NCBI GenBank assembly: GCA_036874045.1
Contig: CM072336.1
Span: 14,193,001-14,257,000, forward strand
DNA: 64,000 nucleotides
From: Cymodocea nodosa
Lineage: Eukaryota; Streptophyta; Magnoliopsida; Alismatales; Cymodoceaceae
Direction: 5' to 3'
This document shows positions 54,877-64,000 of this stretch, one piece after another (position 1 is the stretch's first letter; each line of letters opens with the position of its first letter). The notes beneath the pieces are model-generated. The model made no database searches. It saw only the letters and a list, made by a program, of their open reading frames with translations, and was not told where the DNA came from. The position numbers and the translations under genes were made by a program.

Positions 54877-57800
54877 TTAGTTTTTTCGTGATCTCTTCTT
54901 TGGCTGAAGTTTTGTTTCTGAAAACAATGATGCATCAGTTTTTACATTTGCTCGTCCTTTGGTGGTTGTCTTTGGAACGGCTTTCGGCAGTGAGTGTTCA
55001 TTACGTTTCCGTTTCTTGGTTTCTCTACTTTGATATCCAGTTTTCTTTGTCATGCACTTTACCTTTGTCTTATTCTTCAACTCCTCTTCATCTGAGTCTT
55101 CCACCCCATCACCTTCATCAGATTCTTTTTCAGCATCATCTTCAATGACCGACTCTTTCTCCACATCTTTAGTGATAGACGCCTTTTTAACTGCTGGCTT
55201 TCTACCAGATTTACCTTTGCTTGCTTCGGTGGATGCTTTTCTTGATGGGGTCCCACTTAGTTTTTGCAATTCTGGAACATAAGCTGAGGTCTGCAAAGAG
55301 AATGTACAGTGCAACAAATAAACCAGCAGGTAACTAAATTCAGATGCATTCCAAAAGTGTTTTAGAATGACCTACCCTACCACCAGCGGTAATGAATTCA
55401 ATTCTTTTACCTGAAAGAGGGAAAAAAGTAACTCAGTTTCAGGCTCAGGTGGGCAACAGCACTACACAAGCTATAAACATGAGAAAAAACTCAAAAAATG
55501 ATAATGCCAAACTTTTTATTCCATTAAAATTTCCTTTTTTTGGAGCAGCAAAGCAAGCAATCCATATATTAAGGAAAACAAAAACAAGCACAAAAGAAAG
55601 CTCATCAAGAAAAACAAAAACAAGTATTAGGGAAATGCTCATCAAGAAGATAAGTAGAGGGACACAAGAAAAAGAACCAACAAGGATCCAAAACTTGACA
55701 GACAGACAAACAAAAAGACCATACAACACAACAGTGCCAGAGGCATGAAGCACCCCACACTCCAACAAGAAACACCAAATAGTCAGAACCATATCAACCA
55801 CAGCCACCTAGCAACAGATCATCCTGCTCTGTTTGGTCCGACCTATCAAAAGTCCAAGAAATCAATTCCTCCGTCACCCACTCCTTTCATGGCAGAAGGG
55901 TCAGGAATCTGAAAAGGTCTTCTCTTATACCTCTCAAGCCATTTGAACCACCAACTAGCCAAAGGTATATAAAGCCCTAAATCCACTTCCTTCACCCCTC
56001 TAGCACAAGATCTTGTCCCCAAAATCCCAGAAAGCAACCACACTCCTACATTGAAGCCAAGTTAGACCCATTGAAGAAGCCCACCACCCTACCATGTCTG
56101 CACACTTGAAAAACAGGTTTCAGAGACTCCCTGACCCACAGAAGTAACATTTACTAGCCAAATGCATCCTCGCCCTTGTAATGCCTGCTCCATCAGAACT
56201 GCATGCTGCGTCATCAGCCAACCAAAGAATTGCACCTTCGTGGGAGTCAAAGTAACCCAGACGTGTCTGGCAACATCCTTTTTGGACCCCTCCATCGTGA
56301 AGGATACCATATGGGGAGGCTAATATCCCTGCCAACTCCAGCACCAACTAAAAGATTTTGGATTAGAGTTGAGAAAAGAAACATTGGAACTGAGAGTACA
56401 ACAGAGAGAGCAAATAAGAATAACCCATGAACACAGCATCACTAACATCCGGTCAAAAAGAATATCTCAAGTTAATCCTGTCGATTGACTCATAACACAC
56501 TCATAAACCTTACCAGAAGGCAAAGCTGCAATTCAAAATAGATAGGAGAAGGATACCTGAATTGGGCAGTCCCCACCCAACTTCCACTCCAAAACTCTGC
56601 CCATCTCCCATCCCCCACCCTTACCCTACTATCAGCCTCTAAGATCCACCCCAAGACCCTTTTAACATCCCTAATAGGGTGCAGACTTCCAAAACAATGT
56701 GCCACTATAGACATTATTTTGTGTCAACTAATGTCACATTTTTTAAGTCTGGACCCAAAGATAGAAAGCCCATGCTTATGGTCTCTCTTTGAGTCATGTG
56801 TCCCTGGTGGAAGCAAACTAGCGGTTGTGGAATAATAAATGTCACATCCATTGCTAGCATATTATCATCTTCAGCAACCACAACAAACTCCTCTGACAAA
56901 ACCGTCAGCCACAGATGCAAATAAAACTGGCTCCAAAGCTTGACCTTCATATTACATTGTACAATTCATCTTATTTATAATTTTATTTTAAATGGTTATC
57001 TTATCCTTCCTTTTGTAGCTGCTTTACCCTATCCATAACCTTTGAATTAGACTTCGGGAACTACCAGGAGATGCTTCTTATACCAAATTGAAAGGACACT
57101 ATGGATGAAGAAATGGTAGCAGGTTACAACAGTTATGGTTTGAATGTGAAGCCACTTCTACAAAAAAGAAGTGTAGAACAGAGTAAAATTTTACTTGAAA
57201 TTGGTTTTTATGAAGTTAAATAATAATAAATATAAATGAATGTTCTTGTCTGAATTTGAAGCTATTTTAGAAATAAAGAAGAGAATTGACATATATCCTT
57301 GACACCTAATACGTGGTTTATCTTACATCTTCCCCAGACGGAAGCAGGCTAAAATTAATGTTTGTGTTCTTTTTCTTCTTGTACGTGGAATTGAGGCTTC
57401 ATGTCATGACAAGTTATTCTATTTTCATATTCTAGCTTTAACAAAAATCTGAAGTTCAAACCTTGTAACAGATATAAAACCAATATCTCAGGTATATTAT
57501 TGGGGTTGAAATTTCAAATGTACCTTTGTTGTTATGTACATGGAAAAGCACTTAAAGGTAAGTGTCCAAACATAAAATTTGGATATCATGCAATTAGTGA
57601 ATAACTTTGCATTTTTAAAATGTCTACTGGTTTAGAAAAACAATGCTTACGGAAAACAAAATAATTTCACATTTCAGAAATGAAATAGAGTTAAGTAGAT
57701 TGCATTGCCTCAAAATAACAAAGAAAAGAGAAACATCACACATAAAAACAAGTTTGCTTCCAATAGATATAAATGATGCCATTTATAACTATCTCACAAA

Positions 57801-58240
57801 AGACAAACCATCAATAAATGCCTTCCCAGGTTTCTTTTCACGAGAATGGAATATCCAACTACTAGGAAATTGATTACCATCGGCATCAACTTCCACTGCT
57901 TTTTCAAGAACCTGTAAAAATCAATGTATTCATTGGTCAAAAAATCAGAAAAAAATTACCATTGACTTCTCCAGACTTTTTCCCCCACCGAAAATGGAAC
58001 AACCACTCAAGTGGAAAGCGGCTACAGTCAGCATTTACATCAACCGAATAATGAACTACCTAAAAGATACCATCTACATGTAGTAACAATTAGACTGCCT
58101 TTAACAAGATAATCACATTTTTTCCCTGATTCTATCTTTCTTTGCACTGGTTCAAGGCTGACCTCATAAATGCACTTGTGCAGTGATTCACAGTCCTCCC
58201 TGGACAGGTTTGAAGCAATTTGAAGAGGATGAATTTTCGC
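54877..58240 (-). CDS. FPG1: Plant formamidopyrimidine-DNA glycosylase, four 3' exons
   Basis: DNA repair glycosylase/AP lyase of the Fpg/MutM family that removes oxidised purines in the nucleus; plant FPG1/MMH. Exons in transcript order: 58163-58240 (AKIHPLQIASNLSREDCESL, 26 codons), 57809-57911 (VLEKAVEVDADGNQFPSSWI...FHSREKKPGKAF), 55375-55409 (KRIEFITAGGR) and 55290-54877 (TSAYVPELQKLSG then a long tail). Every join keeps frame, and donors (GAG/gtcag, GATG/gtttg, AGG/gtagg) and acceptors (gtag, acag, tcag, gcag) are canonical. Plant FPG lacks the bacterial zinc finger and has this basic/acidic Lys-rich tail. The N-terminal exons (catalytic Pro, helix-two-turn-helix) were not found up to 64000, so the gene is either continued beyond the window or truncated. 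The roughly 2.4-kb intron before the 35-bp exon holds a LINE. Confidence 0.88.
55445..56720 (-). mobile_element. L1-type LINE 3' fragment in an FPG1 intron
   Basis: Minus-strand pieces in shifting frames match the C-terminal part of plant L1 ORF2. 56490-56714 has VRVGDGRWAEFWSGSW. 56089-56347 has TLTPTKVQFFGWLMTQHAV with a CYFCG-type knuckle (zf-RVT). About 55846-56043 has SWWFKWLERYKRRPFQ, the usual end of these proteins. A 3' UTR follows toward 55445. The RT core is missing, as expected for 5'-truncated LINEs. It shares the strand of FPG1 but disrupts no exon I can see. Confidence 0.72.
56721..57808 (-). other. Remaining FPG1 intron sequence
   Basis: Intron between the exons ending at 57809 and starting at 55409. 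No further exon or element was recognised. The minus-strand frame at 56714-56950 does not resemble FPG and may belong to the LINE or be chance. Confidence 0.5.
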
Positions 58241-58672
58241 CTACATCAAATGCCAATAGTTTGCCATAGTTATACATCACTTGAACAGTGAAAAAGACAT
58301 CATATTCTGGAATACATACAAACACTCCATGAATTTAAAAATTCTTTGCAATATTGTCCAGAAATGAATAAGGCAATTTCTGTAAATAGTGTGAATTTTA
58401 GGTAATTTTTAAGAATTTCTATTGGCCAATAGTAATTTTCCTCAATTTGATAAGAAGAGGAAATAACAAATTCTTTAGTTTCTGAATTTTACTATGATTT
58501 ATTAGGCCAAAATAAAGAAAAACTTGGACTTGAAATAATTTGGTATTTTCAAGGGAATGTTAGTGTATTTTCTTCATGAGTAGCATTAAAAGTGTGGGCT
58601 TAAGGGGTTAAGTACAAACTTAAGAGGCTTTTGTTCTCTAATTGTTTAGGAATAGTCGTCACCAACCAATTG
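58241..58672. other. Upstream of the last recognised FPG1 exon, nothing identified
   Basis: In other plants this exon is preceded by one encoding the GYISGIGNWIADEVLYQ region. I looked on the minus strand and did not find it here. The sequence is AT-rich and non-coding. Confidence 0.45.
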
Positions 58673-59389
58673 TAAGGGTGCACATGGTTCGATTAGAACC
58701 ATTTAACCGAACCAAACTATTTTTGATGGTTTGGTTAAATGGTACGTTATGATTTGATTTCATTCTTTATTTTTGAATCCACTGAGACTAACTCGAATCT
58801 AGGTTCTTAATGTTGTTAAATGAATTGGAACTGATAATTTATTAATATTTCATTTAATATGTATACTATATTATATAGACTTCAAATGTTGATTGTTAAA
58901 TCTTATTTCTTAATCTACACCTTTCTTTTTAATACTAGAAAGGCTTATTTCAATGATAGTATGATACTATTATGCAATTTGAAGTGTTACCATTGTTGAC
59001 TTAACATCCATTTATTGATTAAGAGTTATTTTTCATGTTTAATAGACATTTAGTTATGTCTTAGACATTTAATTTCTGAAAATAATTAATTTGTTACTTT
59101 TTTGGATATATTGATGTTCATTAATGTCCTGTGCTTTATAACAAAATTTTGTTATCTAAGAGTATTGTGTTAATGGTAGACTTAGTTATTCACTATTATA
59201 ATTTGTTACTTGAATCATATCTTTATTTTTAGATTAGAACCAAGAACACATTGGAGCCAACAAATTTTTTAATGGTATGGGTTGGGAGATGAAGATGATT
59301 TGGTTCGATTCAATGATTTCTGAGACTGATATATATGGTTTCATCCATGGTTCCTGTCAGAATCAAATTGAATCATATACACACCTACT
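58673..59389. mobile_element. Possible MITE with imperfect terminal inverted repeats
   Basis: The left end GTAAGGGTGCACATGGTTCG resembles the inverted right end (plus strand ...AATTGAATCATATACACACCTAC). The interior repeats words such as GGTTCGATT/AACCGAACC. The ends resemble those of hAT-type non-autonomous elements. There is no ORF. The pairing is imperfect, so this is tentative. Confidence 0.4.
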
Positions 59390-60321
59390 CCATTGGAGAG
59401 TCATGATTAATTGGGTTTTTTAGTGTAAGACACATGGCTCTCTATTAATGGGTGTGTTAGCACTCTTAACTACATAAAAAATCCTAGTGACTAGTGAATC
59501 TACAAATAGGGAGGGAGAGAGGGGGGACAAATATTTTGTCCACTCCCATTCACTCAATTAGTGTCTCCAGTCCCATTTCAGCTCTCATATTGGATGATGA
59601 AGGAAAAATGAAGAGAAGGAGGTAGCCAGCAAGGGTGGTGACCAGACTTTGATTCTTTGGTGGTGACTCTTTAGATTTTCCTCTTTAATTATCTGACCTA
59701 TTATCCTCCCTATCCACTCTTATCTTCCTGGACGTTTCCTACTGGTCACTCCCTTAGCTGTCTAGACTTGTTGTGGAGAAAAAAGGTGACTGGATTGTTC
59801 CTCCGCCAATGGCCACTGCCTAATGTGGTGGAGGTGGCCATGGGGGAACATTTCCAGTCAAATTTCTCCCTCATTTCTTTCACCTCTCGGCCGTACTCAA
59901 CCTTCCGTACTCCACCTTTATCTCGTCTGATCTAGTTAGATTTAAGTAAGAGGAAGTGTTTAGAGGCCATCATGGGTTAGTACTGGCCAGAAATGAGTTT
60001 TTCCAGCCATTAGGCGAGGAGACTGGACTTCCTCTCCTTAGTCCAGCACGAAAATTGAAATTATGAGCTAGATCTAAGTCTGATTGACAAATTACACTGA
60101 TAATGTATGTGATTGTATATATTAGTTGAGTTCTTGCATGTTTCTTACAATTTTACTTGGTAGACTTGTGAAAAGATTTTGTTTCACATCTCTGAGGAAT
60201 AGTTTGTTAGTGCTCAAGTAGGACAAATTTGCCTTGAGAAAACTTGGAGAACTTGTGTGTTCATTTCATACAAATCATTTATTTGTATAGTAAGTATTTC
60301 CGATTTTCAAGCAACTTTGTG
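59390..60321. other. Unassigned sequence
   Basis: No coding frame, LTR or RNA gene recognised. 59510-59960 is richer in G/C and has short purine runs, but no gene can be supported. Confidence 0.4.
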
Positions 60322-60852
60322 GGGTTATTGATTTCTTAAAATCATGGAAAAAATAATATGTTGTAGATTTAAAGTCTACTTTCAGTATGTAAAATTTCAT
60401 TATGATCAAAGCACTTTGATTCAGATATAAAATCTAGTAGATGTAAGTGTTGATTTCAACTACAGTGCATGTCAATGAATCTCATATTAGTCATGATAAA
60501 ATAATGGCCTAAAATTTTGATAAAAATCATACTAAAATTTGAATGTTGATTAGTGATTTTGGAAATATTCACATAGATTTAAAGTCTACTTTCAGTAGTG
60601 ATCTTGGAAATATACATGGGGTTATTGATTTATTAAAATCCTAAAAAATTATATGTTGTAGATTTAAAGTCTACTTTCAATATGTCAAATTTCATTATGA
60701 TCAAAGCACTTTGATTGAGATATAAAATCTAGTAAATGTAGGTGTTGATTTCAACTACCACAAAGCATGCCAATGAATCTCATATTAGTTCATGATAAAA
60801 TAATGGCCTAAAATTTTGATAAAAATCATACTAAAGTTTGAATGTTGATTTT
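60322..60852. repeat. Tandem duplication with 297-bp offset
   Basis: GGGGTTATTGATTT at 60321 and again at 60618. The following roughly 235 bases are almost the same in both copies (GTAGATTTAAAGTCTACTTT, CAAAGCACTTTGAT, AATGGCCTAAAATTTTGAT), ending at TTTGAATGTTGATT. Each copy contains the short palindrome-like TAGATTTAAAGTCTA and CAAAGCACTTTG. Confidence 0.88.
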
Positions 60853-61410
60853 AAGGGGTGTTTGTACACCTGGAAAATGAAGAAAGGAAAATTTAGAAAA
60901 TGATGAAAATGAAAAATGTCTCATTTCATAATGTTTATGTAAATAACAAAAAATGAAAGAAGGTCAAATTTGAGTGTTTGTTATGGTGAAAAATGATAAA
61001 ATATGAACTTGGTTTATAACGTATTCTAATAAATCAATCATTTATAAAATATAACAATCATAAATTTTTTTAAATTCAAATGTATCAATACACAATCATG
61101 TATAAAATATATCATAATTTTTTTAAAATTCAAATGTATCAATACAAGTGGATAAAGTTCAAATAGAAATTATGAAAATTGTGTCAAAAATTTCTATTAT
61201 TCCACATAGATCTTATAGTATCATCACACATTTTATCAATAATTTCCTTCTTACATTCTATTGTTTGTCCACTAGTAATACATACTTCTCTCTCTCTTAT
61301 AGTTGGAACTTTTGGAAGATCAGCAATCTCAATTCTTTATAATTCTTGAAGATCATTAAGTAAATTTGTTTTATCCACTTTAGAAATAAAATCGTGAAGT
61401 GAAAGGTATG

Positions 61411-62235
61411 CTAAAACGATATTTTTCTATGTTGCAAATAAAAACGACATGCAACCTCATAATATTGAGAAACAATTTTTATTACTCCAAATGTGTATTC
61501 AATCATTATTCTTAATTGAGAATGTTTGTAATTGAAGTTCTTTACAACATTTATTAGAAGTTGATTTACATCATATTCAATCAAATGATATCTAACATTT
61601 CTAAACAAACAAATAAATTATAATTGATTTGGACAACTAACATCTACTAAGTAAAATTTACATACATAAATTTCAATACAAATGTAAATTAATACCTTAA
61701 AAGAAATGTATACAAATTTAAACCATGCACGAATGATTTTAAGTTATATCAAAGGTAACAAATGAACTGGTGGAAACTTAACGTCATTAGGTTAAGCTAT
61801 TATATCTTAAAGAACTTGAATATCAGTTATTGATCTCTCTCATCCACTCAAAACATAACTAATTTTCATATCAAAGTTAAATTTTTCTAAAACATTTTTT
61901 GACAATTCGCCATTCTTGTTTTTATATATTACAATTTCTTCTCTAAAATTTGTAACGTTGATATATGTACCATCAATAGCATCAATGCAATCTTAATAAA
62001 TCATATCAAAATGTTAATTTTCATATAATCAATTATTTTTTAGAACACAAATTAGATTATGTATAAAATTCCTTACCTAAGAATGGAAAAACAATACAAT
62101 TATTTTGAATCCCAATAGGAGCTGTTGAAGAAGGCTTCACTAATAGTATATTACCTAATTTTTTATACCATTCAGCATTTCATTAAAACATATACTAACA
62201 ATCTAACCAAATCAACGAAAATATTCCTTAGTTAC
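61411..62235 (-). pseudogene. PIF/Harbinger transposase (DDE_Tnp_4) remnant
   Basis: From the 5' side (right): FNEMLNGIK near 62180; DCIDAIDGTYINVTNF and IVIYKNKNGELSKNVL at 61880-61990 (first catalytic D in AIDGT); SYVLSG then stop then ERSITDIQVL near 61820; FYLVDVSCPN near 61640 (second acidic position); and FRNVRYHLIEYD with FNYKHSQLRIMIEYTFGVIK (61411-61608; the E in IEYTFG). The stop after SYVLSG replaces the usual Trp. At least two insertions or shifts are present. It catalysed excision and insertion when intact. Confidence 0.82.
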
Positions 62236-63344
62236 ACTATATCTTTGATTTTATCTTGGATTTACATGAATTTACAATACAAAGTGGAGTCTCACTTCAC
62301 AATGTTAAGGAGAATGCAACGATGAAGAATAGAATGCCCTTAGAGAGGAAGTCACACATGGAGAGAGAAAAGGTCACATGCAGTGGCCCTTGTGAACTTT
62401 AGTGATGATGGTCTGACAAACTCGTGATGAAAGATGCAAATGATAGTCCTGTAGTGGTCAATCAGTGCAAGCAACTCTTGTGGTGGATGGATTAGGGATC
62501 AAGATGGTTTTGATACTATATGAATAGGGTTGGAAAAGAAGTATTATTTGCTTAAACATAATAGGTTAGATATATATATAGGGTCATTTAATTAAATGGA
62601 TACTTAAATGGACATCAAACTAACCAAATAACTCAAATACATTCTTGACAATCCCTATGTTGAAGAAAGAACAAATTATCCCTATATTGATTATTATTGC
62701 CAATCACAGAATCAACAAAATCCCTATTTGAGTAAATTGTAAATTGTAAGAGTAAGAGCACTATTGCTGAAGAAACATGGTCATGTATTCTATTTGAATG
62801 CAAAATGGATTTATAAAATCATTAATCATTTCAAAAGCTTAGTTTTTTTAACAAAATATAGAAGATTACTCCTTTCATGTTGAAATGGCCAATATCTTAC
62901 AGCTTGCAAAGTAGCTCAAAATAACCTATGACTGAAAGTTTACTTTATGATTGATCTTGGATATTATTCTCCAAAGCATGCACTTTTCATTTTACATGCA
63001 ATTGTTTATAACATGGAGAGGGACCATTGGCACAAGAGTAATATTGCTTCTCCACTACGACATTACACTACTATATTAGTATTTTTCAAAATGTTTATAG
63101 TACAATACACCATTTATGACCAAATTTATTTGGCCATGATCGTGCCTTGAGATGTTGATAATTAAATATTGGTGGATGTTATAACATAATCCAAAAGAAA
63201 TGTATTAAGCATTAAGTCAGGATCCAAATAGTTAAGGTTGTCAACAATATACAAACTTTTGACTATTATGATTGTAACTCATAGAATAAGTGTTTTTATA
63301 TTTGACTTGAATCTACTTGAAAATCATTTCAATTAAACCTAGGC
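62236..63344. other. Interior of the Harbinger remnant, no gene recognised
   Basis: AT-rich. The plus-strand frames at 62125-62325 and 62947-63150 have no recognisable motif. A short (TA)n run lies at about 62570. Confidence 0.4.
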
Positions 63345-63840
63345 AATGGCATCTTCTGATAAGAAAAAGGTTCCAAGATGAACATATATTACATGAACTA
63401 AAGTTGATGAGATTATATTAGAACTTCTTTGTGAAGCTATCAAGGAAGGTAATGGAAAAAACTCAAATGGAAAGATTAGATGGGACACTTGAAATGAACC
63501 CATGAGAAAATATAATGAAAAAATAGGAGTTCATCTGAAAATGATGAATGCTGACAATCTTATGAAGACATGATGACAGATGTACAAAAATTATAAGAAA
63601 ATTATAAATCGAAGCAGATAGGATTAGGATTATATTTATGGTCACACAAATGTACCCAACAAAGAGTGAGATGAATTTGTGTAGGTTAAATTTGTTGAAC
63701 ATAGTCACTATCTCATCTTAATCTTATCTTACATATAACTGACAATTTATTTTTTTATTTTAGAAACATTTTGAATGTACTACCTGCAAAGGTAAAGCTT
63801 GTCCAATTTATGAGCACCTAGTAACTATCTTTGAAACAAG
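63345..63840 (+). pseudogene. Myb/SANT-like ORF1 remnant of the Harbinger element
   Basis: It starts MASSDKKKVPR. With several stops it shows KVDEIILELLCEAIKEGNGK, KIRWDT, KYNEKIGVHLKMMNADNL, QMYKNYKKIINRS and, after 63780, ACPIYEHLVTIFETSVATRM. This is the pattern of the plant Myb/SANT-like DNA-binding domain protein (ORF1) that accompanies PIF/Harbinger transposases. The stops make it non-functional. Confidence 0.65.
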
Positions 63841-64000
63841 TGTGGCAACAAGAATGACAAGCAAGCAAGCTCCATACTTTTAGGAAATCATTTCAATAAT
63901 GATTTTGCTTATAACTTCACTCCCGTGTATACATAGATACCTTCTAGTAATGATCTCGAGCAACAAACACCCTCTCCATTCAGATGAGAAAATGATGCCA

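Larger units (their letters stand above)
60855..64000. mobile_element. Decayed PIF/Harbinger DNA transposon
   Basis: The left end GGGGTGTTTGTACACC follows TAA (60852-60854), consistent with the TWA target duplication and GGG-type ends of this superfamily. Inside are a minus-strand transposase remnant and a plus-strand Myb/SANT-like ORF remnant (separate entries), the two genes such elements carry. The right end is outside the window. A local duplication of about 60 bp (TTTTTTTAAATTCAAATGTATCAATAC type) lies at 61045-61145. Confidence 0.65.

Noticed and set aside
56714-56950. Extra FPG1 exon on the minus strand
   Set aside because: No resemblance to FPG, and the exons on both sides already join in frame.
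62947-63150. Plus-strand ORF of 67 residues
   Set aside because: No motif, inside a decayed transposon; likely chance.

Overview
This window looks like repeat-dense plant nuclear DNA, probably from a dicot. It is AT-rich, about 55 kb is nested LTR retrotransposon sequence, and the one host gene I recognise is the plant-type formamidopyrimidine-DNA glycosylase FPG1 (minus strand), of which only the 3' exons can be seen. Almost every retroelement frame carries stop codons or frameshifts, so this is an old, inactive block. All similarities were judged by eye.

Layout. 1-1549: decayed Ty3/gypsy (Athila/Tat-type) pol. 1550-2466 plus 13155-14030: the 3' LTR of a minus-strand Athila-type element (B), split by a complete minus-strand Ty1/copia Sirevirus-like element (A, 2467-13149, TSD TTATT). 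The 5' LTR of A holds a solo Athila LTR (9774-11963). 14198-15781: 3' end of another Sirevirus-like element (C). 15782-18228: 5' end of an Athila-type element (D). 18229-19583: 5'-truncated Sirevirus LTR. 19584-25058: minus-strand Sirevirus (E), fused head-to-head to a plus-strand relative (F, 25059-26105, resuming at 43458 and ending with its 3' LTR at 49363). F is split by a complete 17.35 kb Athila/Tat-type element (G, 26106-43457, TSD GTTAC). 49364-53761: gag plus 5' LTR ends of two more minus-strand Sireviruses (H, I). 53762-53818: scrap of copia RT. 54877-58240: 3' exons of FPG1, with a LINE fragment in an intron. 58673-64000: a possible MITE, a 297-bp duplication and a decayed PIF/Harbinger transposon.

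Main unusual features. (1) In G the capsid (gag) domain lies downstream of integrase, while the zinc knuckle sits directly after the PBS. The partial copy D has the same 5' order. (2) G also carries an F-box gene with a downstream F-box-associated-like region. (3) The Ty3 element G and the Ty1 elements E/F share a roughly 1.1-kb non-coding module and a homologous accessory ORF, although their pols belong to different superfamilies. (4) A short dyad built on AGTTA...TAACT, with varying flanks, recurs in the LTRs of nearly every family here and in three intergenic gaps inside G. Together these suggest repeated exchange of modules between unrelated retrotransposon lineages in one host, or shared selection by a host factor.
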